The position numbers and the translations under genes were made by a program. From DASXMT01 sp963803065 (GTDB lineage: Bacteria; Actinomycetota; Acidimicrobiia; Acidimicrobiales; RAAP-2), in NCBI GenBank assembly GCA_963803065.1, contig CAWDKW010000004.1:310001-374000 (forward strand): DNA of 64,000 nt, written 5' to 3'. This document shows positions 1 through 8,642 of this stretch, piece after piece. Within the stretch, counting starts at the first letter, position 1. Every line of letters begins with the position of its first letter. Under the pieces are notes generated by a model. It ran no database searches. It was not told the DNA's origin and was given only the letters and a program-made list of their open reading frames with translations.

Positions 1-1
1 C

Positions 2-397
2 CAGGGGGCCACGGTGCTGAACCCGGACCTGTCGCCTCAGATCCACGGCTCCATGGCCTGGACGCTGCTGCTCGGCTTCGTGGCCCTGACCCTCGTCTTC
101 GTCTGGATGCTCCTGGTCCGGTACCGGATCGGCGCGCTCCAGGACCTGTTGGGCACCGGTGAGCTCGATTCGGCCATCCGCCAGCGTCAGGCCGAAGGCA
201 TGGTCGACGACGGGGTCGAGTCCCGGGCCGACGTTGGTCCTGGGACCGCGGTGCCCGGTGCCCCCGTGGTGGCCGTCGCCCCGCTGGACCATCCAGCCGA
301 TCCAGTCCATCCAGCCGATCCAGTCCATCCAGCCGATCCAGCCGATCCAGCCGATCCAGCCGAGCCGGCCGTACCGGTCAGCGAGGTGTCACGGTGA
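2..397 (+). CDS. ccmC: CcmC-like heme exporter permease, C-terminal part (runs off the window start)
   Basis: Cut off at its 5' end; the reading frame is open from base 2. The visible part reads QGATVLNPDLSPQIHGSM followed by one membrane helix (about 20 residues rich in L, V, F), the usual end of CcmC/CcsA-type proteins that handle heme for cytochrome c maturation at the membrane. A long hydrophilic tail follows and ends in HPADPV-type repeats, which the family does not normally carry. The stop overlaps the GTG of the next gene by 3 bases, so the ccm genes form one coupled operon. The WWD heme-binding region lies outside the window, so CcmC rather than another CcsA-like protein is inferred from the neighbours. 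Confidence 0.75.
   Translation, partial: QGATVLNPDLSPQIHGSMAWTLLLGFVALTLVFVWMLLVRYRIGALQDLLGTGELDSAIRQRQAEGMVDDGVESRADVGPGTAVPGAPVVAVAPLDHPADPVHPADPVHPADPADPADPAEPAVPVSEVSR
289..362 (+). repeat. 18-bp and 9-bp tandem repeats inside the ccmC tail
   Basis: Three copies of an 18-base unit (CCATCCAGCCGATCCAGT) are followed by shorter 9-base units. All are in frame and encode HPADPV / PADPADPAE in the cytoplasmic tail of the CcmC-like protein. Because the units are multiples of three, copy-number change would keep the frame. Confidence 0.85.
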
Positions 398-549
398 ACT
401 ACGTCGTCGCCGGGTACAGCATCGTCCTCGGCCTGTTGTTCCTCTATGCCGTGCAGCTCATCTGGCGCCGCCGTCGCCTGAACCGGCTGGTGGCCCAGAC
501 CCGGGCGGACGACATGGTGACCGACCGACGCCCCCAGGACGGTCGATGA
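394..549 (+). CDS. ccmD: CcmD-like small membrane protein (51 aa)
   Basis: GTG start overlapping the ccmC stop; the stop overlaps the ccmE ATG (ATGA). The 51-residue product has one N-terminal membrane helix (about residues 3-23, rich in V, L, F, Y) followed by RRRRLNRL and a charged tail. This is the standard CcmD layout: a small anchor that helps release holo-CcmE from the CcmABC complex. CcmD proteins are too short and variable to identify by sequence alone; position between ccmC and ccmE is the main support. Confidence 0.75.
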   Translation: MNYVVAGYSIVLGLLFLYAVQLIWRRRRLNRLVAQTRADDMVTDRRPQDGR

Positions 550-1040
550 CGATCGCACCCCCGGCCGGGCCGGGCGCGCCGCCGGAGCCGGACACCCCGA
601 GCGGGCCGGCCCCCGGCGCACGGCAGTCCCATCGGCTCCGCTACATCGGCGTCGGCGTGGTGCTCGCCGCCGCGTTCGCCTTCTTGTTGGTGAAGGGCCT
701 GGGCAGCTCGCTCGATTACTACTTGACCGTCGACCAGGCCATGCACCAGAAGGCCTCCCTCGGCACCCGGGACTTCCGGCTCGAGGGGGTGGTCGTCCCC
801 GGGACGGTGCACGACACGGCGAAAGGCGTGGACTTCACCGTCCAGAGCAACGGGGTGTCGGCCCAGGTGGCCAACACGGGCAGCCCCCCGCAGCTCTTCC
901 AGCCCAACATCCCCGTCGTGGTGGTCGGCCACTTCCAGGGCAACGCCTTCGACTCCAACCAGATCCTGGTCAAGCACTCCTCCTCGTATGTGGCTGCCCA
1001 CCCCAATCGGGTGAAGGCGCCCAACGGGTCCACGCGGTGA
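546..1040 (+). CDS. ccmE: Cytochrome c maturation heme chaperone CcmE
   Basis: 164 residues. A proline-rich cytoplasmic N-terminus, a single membrane helix (about residues 36-56) and an OB-fold extracytoplasmic domain. The heme-linking motif HxxxY is present as KHSSSY near residue 145, so this is the classical His-type chaperone, not the Cys variant. It takes heme from CcmC and passes it to the CcmF/CcmH ligase. The ATG is chosen because it overlaps the ccmD stop (ATGA); longer readings upstream are out-of-frame shadows of ccmC/ccmD. Confidence 0.9.
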   Translation: MTIAPPAGPGAPPEPDTPSGPAPGARQSHRLRYIGVGVVLAAAFAFLLVKGLGSSLDYYLTVDQAMHQKASLGTRDFRLEGVVVPGTVHDTAKGVDFTVQSNGVSAQVANTGSPPQLFQPNIPVVVVGHFQGNAFDSNQILVKHSSSYVAAHPNRVKAPNGSTR

Positions 1041-1108
1041 TCGTCGTGCCGGTTGCCGGACGGCCGCGGTGAACACCGGGTGACCGTGATGAATACAGGA
1101 GCCCTGCG

Positions 1109-3232
1109 GTGAACGCAGCACTGGGGCACACCGGGGTCCTGCTGGGGCTGGCCGCGGCCGTCGTGGGCATCGTGGTGATGGCCATCGGCCTGGCCAAGGG
1201 CAGGGACACCGTCATCCGCAACGCCCAGATCTACGCCCCGGTCATTCTGCTGGGCGGCCTGGTGGCCACCGCGGCGATGGAGCACGCCCTCGTCACCCAC
1301 GACTTCTCCCTCGTCTACGTGGCCGACAACAACTCGACCTCGACGCCGTTGCTCTACTCGATCACCGGGATGTGGTCGGCCCTCGAAGGATCCATCCTTC
1401 TCTGGGGCGTGATCCTCGGCGGCTACGCCACCGCAATGGTGTGGCGCTTCCGAAAGCGGGGCTCGGACCGGCTCGTGGCCTGGGCCACCATGGTCGTCTA
1501 CGTGGTCGCCGCCTTCTTCTTCATGCTCATGCTGGGCCCGGCCGACCCCTTCCGGCGGGTGGCCGGGGCGGTCGTCACCAACGGGAACGGGCCCAACGTC
1601 CTCTTGCAGGACAACCCGCTGGTGGCCTTCCACCCGCCCATGCTGTACCTGGGATTCGTCGGGTTCACCCTCCCCTTCGCCTTCGCCGTGGCCTCGCTCA
1701 TCACCGGGCGGCTCGACGATGACTGGCAGAGCGAGACCCGTCGGTGGACCCTGTTCGCCTGGGGGTTCCTCACCGCCGGCATCCTGCTCGGGATGTGGTG
1801 GTCCTATCAGGTGCTGGGCTGGGGAGGGTTCTGGGCATGGGACCCGGTCGAGAACGCCTCGTTCCTGCCGTGGCTGTGCGGCACCGCCTATCTGCATTCG
1901 GTGATGGTGCAGCAACGCCGAGGGCTCCTGCGGGTCTGGAACCTCTCGTTGGTCATCGCCACGTTCAGCCTGACCATTCTCGGCACCTTCCTCACCCGGT
2001 CGGGGGTGATCCAGTCGGTCCACACCTTCTCCCAGTCCACGATCGGCCCGCTGCTCATCGGGTTCTTCGCGCTGGTGCTGGTGGTCGGGGTGGGACTCAT
2101 CGCCTGGCGAGGGGACCGGCTGCGGTCGCCCGGAGGGATCGACGCGCCCCTCAGCCGGGAGGGGGCGTTCCTCGGCAACAACCTGCTCTTTGTCGCCTTT
2201 GCCTTCGTGGTGTTGCTGGGGACCGTGTTCCCCCTCCTCTACCAGGCCCTCAACGGTCAGCAGGTGACCGTGGGGGCGCCGTACTTCAACGCCCTGGCCG
2301 TGCCCCTCGGCCTGGCCCTGTTGTTCCTGATGGGCGTGGCCCCGGCGCTCCCCTGGCGGAAGACGACGCTGTCCGTGATGCGGGGACGCATCGCCGTGCC
2401 CGCCGCCCTCGGCGTGGTGACGGTGGTGGCCTGCGTGCTCGGCGGCGTCCACGGCCTCGAGCCGCTGGTGGCCTTCGGCCTTGGCGCCTTCGCCGCCGCC
2501 TCGGCCGGCCGGGCCCTGGTCCTGTCGGTCCGCCTGGCCTGGCGGTCGGCACGGGCGGCCGGTGCCACCCCGGGGCGGGCCGCCCTGGCCGGCTGGCGGG
2601 GCCTGGTCGGGCGGGCCAACGGCGGCATGGTCGTACACATCGGCGTGGTGGTCATCGCCGTGGGTCTGGCCGCGGCCACCTCGTTCGGGCAGCGCGGGGA
2701 GCTGCGGCTGACGCCCGGCCAGACCGCAACCTTCGGGGGGCACACGGTGCAGTTCGTCGACTTCCGCACCGTCACCACGCCGGCGTCGAGGGCCAGGGAG
2801 GCCGTCATCAGAGTGGACGGTGGCGGGGACTTCCGGCCCGCCCTCACCACCTTCGGCTCCAATTCGGCCAACGTGGTGGGCACCCCGTCGATCGACTCGA
2901 GCTGGACGGACGATGTCTACCTGACCATCGACAAGATCCCGTCGGGCTCGACGGTGGTCATCGGAGTGGTCGTCCAGCCCCTGGTCGCATGGATGTGGGC
3001 GGGGGGAGCGCTGCTGGTGGTGGGCACGATCCTGTCGGCCGTCCCCGGGCGCCGTCGCCGTCCCACCGACCCGGTGTCCCAACCGGTCGTGGGCGTGGCC
3101 GGCACGCCTGGCCCCGAGGACGCGGCCGGGGACGGGCGCGAGGTCAGCGACGCCCTCGTCGGGCGAGACGAGGCCGGGCCCCGACCGACTGAGCCCGATC
3201 AGGTCCCTGTGGGCATCGGGGAGCGGCCTTGA
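1109..3232 (+). CDS. ccmF: Cytochrome c heme lyase subunit CcmF
   Basis: 707 residues, a many-pass membrane protein that ligates heme to apocytochrome c. The tryptophan-rich WWD signature GWGGFWAWDPVENASFLPWL lies near residue 240, with conserved histidines in flanking loops (for example around YLHSVM). Length and order match the family, with a large extracytoplasmic domain near the C-terminus (LRLTPGQTATFGGHTVQF). It starts at GTG with an AGGAG about 9 bases upstream. Its stop overlaps the TTG start of the following thioredoxin gene. Confidence 0.93.
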   Translation: MNAALGHTGVLLGLAAAVVGIVVMAIGLAKGRDTVIRNAQIYAPVILLGGLVATAAMEHALVTHDFSLVYVADNNSTSTPLLYSITGMWSALEGSILLWGVILGGYATAMVWRFRKRGSDRLVAWATMVVYVVAAFFFMLMLGPADPFRRVAGAVVTNGNGPNVLLQDNPLVAFHPPMLYLGFVGFTLPFAFAVASLITGRLDDDWQSETRRWTLFAWGFLTAGILLGMWWSYQVLGWGGFWAWDPVENASFLPWLCGTAYLHSVMVQQRRGLLRVWNLSLVIATFSLTILGTFLTRSGVIQSVHTFSQSTIGPLLIGFFALVLVVGVGLIAWRGDRLRSPGGIDAPLSREGAFLGNNLLFVAFAFVVLLGTVFPLLYQALNGQQVTVGAPYFNALAVPLGLALLFLMGVAPALPWRKTTLSVMRGRIAVPAALGVVTVVACVLGGVHGLEPLVAFGLGAFAAASAGRALVLSVRLAWRSARAAGATPGRAALAGWRGLVGRANGGMVVHIGVVVIAVGLAAATSFGQRGELRLTPGQTATFGGHTVQFVDFRTVTTPASRAREAVIRVDGGGDFRPALTTFGSNSANVVGTPSIDSSWTDDVYLTIDKIPSGSTVVIGVVVQPLVAWMWAGGALLVVGTILSAVPGRRRRPTDPVSQPVVGVAGTPGPEDAAGDGREVSDALVGRDEAGPRPTEPDQVPVGIGERP

Positions 3233-3849
3233 GTCAACCGTCAGCGACCCCGGCGGCTTCGCCCGCACCCCAGCCCGGCGCTGGCGGTGGACAAGGGCGG
3301 CCGGAGCGGGCCAGGCACACGGCTCGCTGGATCGGCTTGGCCGTGCTGGTCGCCGCCGCCGCCCTGACCGCCGTGCTGGCCACCCGGCCCCAGGCCACGA
3401 CGGCCCAGGCGGCGAGCCCCCTGCTGGGCAAGCAGGCGCCGGCCATCGCCGGGCCCACCGTGAGCGGGACCCAGTACGCCATGCCGTCCCAACCGGGGAA
3501 GTACGTGGTGGTGAACTTCTTCGCCAGTTGGTGCGAGCCGTGCCAACAAGAGGAGCCCGAGCTGGTCCAGTTCCAGTACGAGCACCAGCGGACCGGTGAC
3601 GCGTCGATGTTGTCGGTGGTCATCGAGGACACCGCGTCGGCAGCCCGGAGCTACCAGGCCTCCCAAGGCGCCACCTGGCCGACCATGGCCGATCCACAGG
3701 GGACGATCCGCCTCGATTATGGCGTCGGCTCGCCCCCGTCCACCTTCGTGATCGCACCCGATGGTCGGGTGGTCGCCGACTACCTGGGCCCGGTCACAGC
3801 CAAGGACCTCGACGCGGTCATCGAGCGGGCGCAGGCGTCGCACCCGTGA
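3229..3849 (+). CDS. ccmG: Membrane-anchored thioredoxin-like protein (CcmG/ResA/TlpA type)
   Basis: 206 residues. An N-terminal Pro/Gly-rich cytoplasmic segment, one membrane anchor (about residues 32-52), then a TlpA-like fold with the redox motif FFASWCEPC near residues 98-106 and a cis-Pro region (GSPPSTFV). In the Ccm pathway this protein keeps the haem-binding CXXCH cysteines of apocytochrome c reduced. The start is TTG at 3229, overlapping the ccmF stop; this is unusual but supported by the coupling pattern. The last codons overlap the ccmH GTG. Confidence 0.88.
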   Translation: MSQPSATPAASPAPQPGAGGGQGRPERARHTARWIGLAVLVAAAALTAVLATRPQATTAQAASPLLGKQAPAIAGPTVSGTQYAMPSQPGKYVVVNFFASWCEPCQQEEPELVQFQYEHQRTGDASMLSVVIEDTASAARSYQASQGATWPTMADPQGTIRLDYGVGSPPSTFVIAPDGRVVADYLGPVTAKDLDAVIERAQASHP

Positions 3850-5270
3850 GGGACTCGTGGGCGACCCGACGGCGGCTCCTCGTCTGGGCCGTCCTGGCCG
3901 TCGTCCTGGTCGTCGCCCTCCTCGTCGGGAGCGGCGTCTTCTCGTCCAAGCCGCTGACCCAGGCCCAACGGGTCCAGGCCATCGCCTCGGGGATCAAGTG
4001 CCCCAGTTGTGAGGACCTCTCGGTGGCCAACTCCAACGCCCAGACCGCCATCACCGTGCGCAAAGCCATCGCCGCCCAGGTGGCGGCGGGACGGACCGAC
4101 GCGCAGATCGACGATTACCTCGTCTCCCGCTACGGCACGTCTATCGTCCTCACCCCGCCCGCCAGCGGCTGGTCACTGCTCGTGTGGGTCCTCCCTCTGG
4201 CCGCGGGCGTGGCGGCGCTCGGCGGACTGACCCTCTTCGTGGTCCGGCGCCGGCGGCAGGGCTTCGCCGAGGAGGTCAAGGGTGCCGACACGGTGGTGGA
4301 GGTCGGCATGAGCGCCGAGGCGCTGGCCGATCGCCGGTCCTTCTTGGAGCGCTCCCTGGCCGACGCCAAGGCGGAACACGATGCCGGGGACCTGTCCGAC
4401 ACCGACTACGACGCACTGTGCCGGCGGGACCGATCCCGGCTCGATGCGGTCGAGGCGCGCCTGGTCGCCTTGGACGACGAGGCCGTGGCCACGACTCCAC
4501 ATGCAGTTGTCGTCGCGGACGGAGGCTCCAGCGCGGGCGCAGGATCCACCGCGGGCGCATCGCTCGCCGTCGATCCTGGATCATCATCGGTACTCGCTGA
4601 CGACCGTGGCTCTGCAGGAGACACCGGTGACCCGGTAGGAGACGACAGCCCGATGCCCGGTCCGGCAGCGGGATCCCGGGCGCCCGGTCCATCCCCTCGG
4701 CGCAGCCGTCGGCAGCGGTTCCTCATGGGCGGGGCGGTCACCGCCCTGGGCGCAGCCATCGTGTTGGCCGTGGTGCTGATCGCCGTGCCGCGGCTCCCGG
4801 GGCAGACCGAGACGGGCAACGTGACGCTCAGCCAGCAACAGGAGGTGGCCCAGAAGCTGGCCCAGGCGGCCGCCTCCGAGGACGCCGGACAGCTCGGACA
4901 GGCCGCCCAGCTCTACAACCAGATCCTGAGCCAGAACCCGCACCAGGCCCAGGCCACGGCCCAGCTCGGTTGGCTCGACTACCAAGTGGGATCCGCAGGC
5001 AAGAGCGCCAAGTTGACGGCGGAGGGACGCAAGCTGGTCGAGTCGGCCGTGCAACTCGACCCGCAGGACTTCGCCGGTCACCTCTACCTCGGGACGATCC
5101 TCTTGCAACAGGACCACGACGCCGCCGGCGCAGTGGCCCAGTACCAGGCATTTCTGGGAGCGACGAACCCCGAGCCCGGCGCGTCGGTCATCAAGCAGGC
5201 CGCGCCCTACATCCGCCAGGCGTTCGCCCAGGCGGGAGTGGCGGTCCCGTCGAAGGTTCCGCCAGCCTGA
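3846..5270 (+). CDS. ccmH: CcmH-CcmI fusion: heme-lyase thiol subunit plus TPR domain
   Basis: 474 residues joining two functions. After an N-terminal helix (about 11-30) comes the CcmH redox motif KCPSCEDLSVANSNA (Cys52, Cys55), then a second helix near residue 110. A linker rich in S, A, G, D follows, a third helix (about 295-318) and a C-terminal TPR-like region (LGQAAQLYNQILSQNP..., LYLGTILLQQ). CcmH reduces or presents apocytochrome thiols and CcmI captures the apocytochrome C-terminus. GTG start overlaps the upstream stop. Last gene of the ccm operon; the next gene is convergent. Confidence 0.88.
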   Translation: MRDSWATRRRLLVWAVLAVVLVVALLVGSGVFSSKPLTQAQRVQAIASGIKCPSCEDLSVANSNAQTAITVRKAIAAQVAAGRTDAQIDDYLVSRYGTSIVLTPPASGWSLLVWVLPLAAGVAALGGLTLFVVRRRRQGFAEEVKGADTVVEVGMSAEALADRRSFLERSLADAKAEHDAGDLSDTDYDALCRRDRSRLDAVEARLVALDDEAVATTPHAVVVADGGSSAGAGSTAGASLAVDPGSSSVLADDRGSAGDTGDPVGDDSPMPGPAAGSRAPGPSPRRSRRQRFLMGGAVTALGAAIVLAVVLIAVPRLPGQTETGNVTLSQQQEVAQKLAQAAASEDAGQLGQAAQLYNQILSQNPHQAQATAQLGWLDYQVGSAGKSAKLTAEGRKLVESAVQLDPQDFAGHLYLGTILLQQDHDAAGAVAQYQAFLGATNPEPGASVIKQAAPYIRQAFAQAGVAVPSKVPPA

Positions 5271-5371
5271 TCCGCATCGACGTCCGGTCCCGGGTCAGCT
5301 GGCCACCGATGGGCCTGGCCGCACCTTCGGTCTGGCCATGGAGTGTCGGTCTGGCCCCGGGACGGGTCGAG

Positions 5372-6526
5372 TCAGGGGCGGCGGAGGGCGCGTAGGCCGG
5401 CGACCACCCGGGGGAAGGCGTCGGCGAACGCGTCGATGTCGGCGTCGGACGTCGACCATCCCACCGACAGCCGCAACGACCGATCGGCGTCTACGCCCAT
5501 GGCCTGGAGGACGGGCGAGGGCTCGAGAGCCTCGGACGAGCACGACGAGCCCGAGTGGGCGGCGATGCCGGCCTGGTCCAATCCGAGCAACACAGGCTCA
5601 GCTTCGACCCCCTCGATCCCCAGGCACAGGATGTGGGGCACCCGGTCGACGGGGTCCCCGTACTCGATGACCCCGACCACGGCCAGCGCAGCCTTCCGAA
5701 GCCGGTCGACGGCCTGTCGCGCCAGGGCCTCCTCGCCGGCCAGCCGGTCGCCATCGGCCAGCGCGGCCGCGGCCGCACCGAATCCCACGGCGGCGGCCAC
5801 GTTCTCGAAACCCGCCCGCCGTGCCCGCTCCTGCTCGCCGCCGACCAGCAACGGCTCGACCCGGAGCCCACGACGTACGACCAGGGCGCCGATACCGGCG
5901 GGCCCACCCAGCTTGTGGGCGGAGACCGAGACCAGGTCGGCGTCGAGCCCACCGAGGTCGAGGGGGACGTGTCCGGCGGCGGCGACCGCGTCGACATGGA
6001 CGAAGGCGGACATGTCCCCTTGCCGGCAGCGGTCAACCACCTCGGGCACCGGCTGCACCGTCCCCACCTCGTGGTTGGCCCACTGGCAGTGCACCAGCGA
6101 CGGGGGCCGACCCGTCTCGGCGACGACACGCTCGATGGCATCGCTGACGGCGTCGGGGTCGATACGACCGCGTCCGTCCACGGCGACCTCGACCACCGGA
6201 GCAGACCGGGCCGACGCCTCTCGTGCGGCGGAGTGCTCGACGGCCGAGCAGACCATCGGCCCCGGTCGGGCCCGCGCTGCCCCCCACACCGCGGCATTGA
6301 TCGCCTCGGTGCCGCCGGAGGTGAAGATGACCTGGCGCGGACGCACGCGGAGGAGGGCGGCGACCTGGTCCCGGGCATCCTCCAAGGTGGCCCGGGCGAT
6401 GCGCCCCTCGGTGTGCACCCGGCCAGGATCAGCGGTGATGCCCGTGTCCCGCCAGGCCGCCATCGCCGCCGAGCTCTCGGGGCGGAGCGGCGTCGTCGAG
6501 GCGTGATCGAGGTAGTGCCGGGCCAT
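5372..6526 (-). CDS. Cysteine desulfurase (NifS/IscS-like, PLP enzyme)
   Basis: 384 residues from the chosen ATG; an in-frame ATG at 6559 would add 11 residues. It begins ARHYLDHASTTPLRP, the standard class V aminotransferase opening. The PLP lysine is in SVSAHKLGGPAGIGAL and the catalytic cysteine in SGSSCSSEALEP. It removes sulfur from cysteine for Fe-S clusters or tRNA thiolation. It lies 84 bases downstream of the SufR-like repressor on the same strand and opposite mrp, which supports an Fe-S role. A tRNA thiolation partner (MnmA) is not visible in the window, so which pathway it feeds is open. Confidence 0.9.
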   Translation of the reverse strand: MARHYLDHASTTPLRPESSAAMAAWRDTGITADPGRVHTEGRIARATLEDARDQVAALLRVRPRQVIFTSGGTEAINAAVWGAARARPGPMVCSAVEHSAAREASARSAPVVEVAVDGRGRIDPDAVSDAIERVVAETGRPPSLVHCQWANHEVGTVQPVPEVVDRCRQGDMSAFVHVDAVAAAGHVPLDLGGLDADLVSVSAHKLGGPAGIGALVVRRGLRVEPLLVGGEQERARRAGFENVAAAVGFGAAAAALADGDRLAGEEALARQAVDRLRKAALAVVGVIEYGDPVDRVPHILCLGIEGVEAEPVLLGLDQAGIAAHSGSSCSSEALEPSPVLQAMGVDADRSLRLSVGWSTSDADIDAFADAFPRVVAGLRALRRP

Positions 6527-6610
6527 GGCTTCAGATCCCGGGAAGCGTCCGGTGGCCATTGACGCAGGCCCCTGGCGAAGACGGGCTGCCCGGCCTGCCC
6601 GGTGGCACGG

Positions 6611-7399
6611 TCAGACCAGCGCGACGCAGGCGTCGTCGCCGCGAGCCCGCGACGACAGCACCACCGGAACCGCCCCCTCGGGGTTCTCGCCGCACAAACC
6701 GGCCAACAGGCCCTTGACCATGCCGCGGTCGACCGCGCACAGCACCGGGTACTGCGACGCCGCCTCCCCGAAGGGGCAGCTGTCCGCCACTACTGCGGTG
6801 GAAGCACCCTGATCCTCAGCGTGAGCAGCGAACCCGTGCGCGGTGAGGGTGTCGGCGATGGCGTGCATGGCCGCCCGGAGGGAGCGCTGGCCGTCGCCCG
6901 GAGCCATGTGGCCGGCCAGGGAGCGCCCGTACTCTTCGCCCACCCGTTCGGCCATGTGCTCGGCCGCCTCCGGCCCGAGCAGGTTGAGGGCTTCCTGGAG
7001 CAACAGGATGAGCAGGTCGTCACGGCGAGTGAGCAGATCGAGGGTGGGATCGTTCCCGATCACGGTGAACCGCTTCGATGGTCGTCCGGCGCCGTGACCG
7101 GCTGACCGCTCCTTGGTGACTTCCACGTACCCACCGGCAGCGAGGCGCTCCAGGTGGTGACGGGCCACATTCGGGTGGAGCGAGAAACGGGTGGCCACCT
7201 CGGACGCCGTTGCACCGGGGTTGGCCCGGACGAAGAGGTAGATCTCCCTGCGGGTCGGATCACCGAAGGCGGATGTCACCGCGGCAGCCGCGGCAGAGAA
7301 GTCGCTGTCGGATGGAACCGAGAAGTCGTTGTCGGAAGGAACCGTCCCCGTCACCAGCGGCCTTGACGCCACGGCCGGACCGTCCTGGATCGATGACAC
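6611..7399 (-). CDS. SufR-like Fe-S-sensing transcriptional repressor
   Basis: 262 residues from the GTG at 7399. The N-terminal winged helix (FGDPTRREIYLFVRANPG, then LHPNVARHHLERLAAGGYVE) is ArsR/DeoR-like. The C-terminal part has CPFGEAA, then YPVLCAVDRG and LAGLCGE, giving cysteine spacing C-X12-C-X14-C, as expected for a [4Fe-4S]-binding SufR. Such proteins repress Fe-S biogenesis genes when holo. The start is chosen because TACACT lies exactly 7 bases upstream; an ATG at 7426 is the alternative. Its neighbours, a cysteine desulfurase and mrp, fit an Fe-S regulon. Confidence 0.78.
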   Translation of the reverse strand: MSSIQDGPAVASRPLVTGTVPSDNDFSVPSDSDFSAAAAAVTSAFGDPTRREIYLFVRANPGATASEVATRFSLHPNVARHHLERLAAGGYVEVTKERSAGHGAGRPSKRFTVIGNDPTLDLLTRRDDLLILLLQEALNLLGPEAAEHMAERVGEEYGRSLAGHMAPGDGQRSLRAAMHAIADTLTAHGFAAHAEDQGASTAVVADSCPFGEAASQYPVLCAVDRGMVKGLLAGLCGENPEGAVPVVLSSRARGDDACVALV

Positions 7400-7412
7400 G
7401 TCACCTAGTGTA
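7397..7412. promoter_or_regulatory. Overlapping divergent -10 elements of the sufR-like gene and mrp
   Basis: On the minus strand TACACT (7412-7407) precedes the GTG at 7399 by 7 bases. On the plus strand TAGTGT (7406-7411) lies in the same six bases and points to mrp, whose ATG at 7449 has GAGGAGAG just upstream. One bound repressor could cover both promoters. Motif reading only; no start sites are mapped. Confidence 0.5.
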
Positions 7413-7448
7413 GTCCCGAAGGCCATTTGTTCACGAGGAGAGACGTCG

Positions 7449-8642
7449 ATGTCCATAGACGAGGCACAGGTACGGGCCGCGGCTGGCGCCGTCACCGACC
7501 CCGAGCTTCGTCGCACTCTTGCTGAACTGGGCATGGTCAGGTCGGTCTCGGTGAAGCGCAAGCGGGTGGCCGTCGACTTGGCCGTGCCGGTGGGCCAGTA
7601 TCCCCAGGTCGAGGAGCTGGTTGCCCGGGTCCGGCAGGCCGTGGGCGCCCTACCCGGCGTCGACGAGGTGGGCGGCGAGGTCGCCGTGATGAACGAGGAA
7701 GAGCGGCATCGGGTACGGCTGTTGCTGCGGGGGGAGCCCCTCGATGGTGGGGTCTCGGCCTACGGGGAGCAAAGCGGCCACGACCACGGCGGCGGGCACG
7801 GCCACGGCCCCGGCGGCCACCTCGGCCATGAGGAGGGTCGACCCAACCGGTTCATGCTGCCGCGTTCGCGCACCCGTGTGATCGGGATCTCCTCGGGCAA
7901 GGGCGGCGTGGGGAAGTCCTCGGTCACGGTCAACCTGGCCGTCGCCCTGGCCCAGCAGGGCCACGATGTGGGGATCCTCGACGCCGACGTCTACGGGTTC
8001 TCGGTTCCAAAGATGCTCGGAGTGCGGGCCGACCCATTGATCATCGACGACCTGGTCATCCCGCCTACCGTGCACGGCGTCCGCTGCCTGTCGATGGGGT
8101 TCTTCGTTCCCGACGAGACGCCGGTGATCTGGCGAGGACCGATGCTCCACAAGGCACTCGAGCAGTTCTTGGTCGACGCCTACTGGGGCGAGCCCGACTT
8201 CCTACTGGTCGACATGCCGCCGGGCACCGGAGACGTGACCCTGTCACTCGGGCAGTACCTGACCAAGACCGAGGTGTTCGTGGTCACCACGCCCCAGGCG
8301 GCCGCCCAGCGGGTCGCCCAACGTTCGGCCTACGCGGCAAGGAAGCTGAAGCTCGCCGTTCGGGGGGTCATCGAGAACATGAGCTGGTTCACCGGTGACG
8401 ACGGCACCCGGTACGAGCTGTTCGGCGCGGGTGGCGGGCAGAGCCTGGCTGGCGAGCTGGGCGTGCCCCTCCTCGGCCAGGTCCCCCTGGTGCCCGCCCT
8501 CCGCGAGGGCGGCGATGTGGGTGTCCCGGTGATGGTGGCCGATCCCGACGGCGAGGCGGCCCGGGCCTTCAGAGGGCTGGCCGAGCAGCTGGTCGGCCTG
8601 GGCCCGGCGCGGGTCTACCGCCAGGAGCTGACCGTCCACTGA
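7449..8642 (+). CDS. mrp: Mrp/NBP35-family Fe-S cluster carrier ATPase
   Basis: 397 residues. Residues 1-90 form a MIP18/DUF59-type domain, followed by a histidine-rich linker (HDHGGGHGHGPGGHLGHEE, about 111-129). The P-loop ATPase follows, with deviant Walker A GISSGKGGVGKSS (about 147-158) and the DMPPGTGD motif. It is expected to deliver Fe-S clusters to apoproteins. The CxxC pair that proteobacterial Mrp carries after VENMS is absent here (ENMSWFTGDDGT), which I recall as normal in actinobacteria. The ATG has a strong GAGGAGAG site. Confidence 0.9.
   Translation: MSIDEAQVRAAAGAVTDPELRRTLAELGMVRSVSVKRKRVAVDLAVPVGQYPQVEELVARVRQAVGALPGVDEVGGEVAVMNEEERHRVRLLLRGEPLDGGVSAYGEQSGHDHGGGHGHGPGGHLGHEEGRPNRFMLPRSRTRVIGISSGKGGVGKSSVTVNLAVALAQQGHDVGILDADVYGFSVPKMLGVRADPLIIDDLVIPPTVHGVRCLSMGFFVPDETPVIWRGPMLHKALEQFLVDAYWGEPDFLLVDMPPGTGDVTLSLGQYLTKTEVFVVTTPQAAAQRVAQRSAYAARKLKLAVRGVIENMSWFTGDDGTRYELFGAGGGQSLAGELGVPLLGQVPLVPALREGGDVGVPVMVADPDGEAARAFRGLAEQLVGLGPARVYRQELTVH

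Noticed and set aside
719..3268. 849-codon open frame on the minus strand across ccmE/ccmF
   Set aside because: Antisense shadow of ccmF; Gly/Arg/His/Pro/Glu-rich low complexity, no domain, typical of GC-rich DNA.
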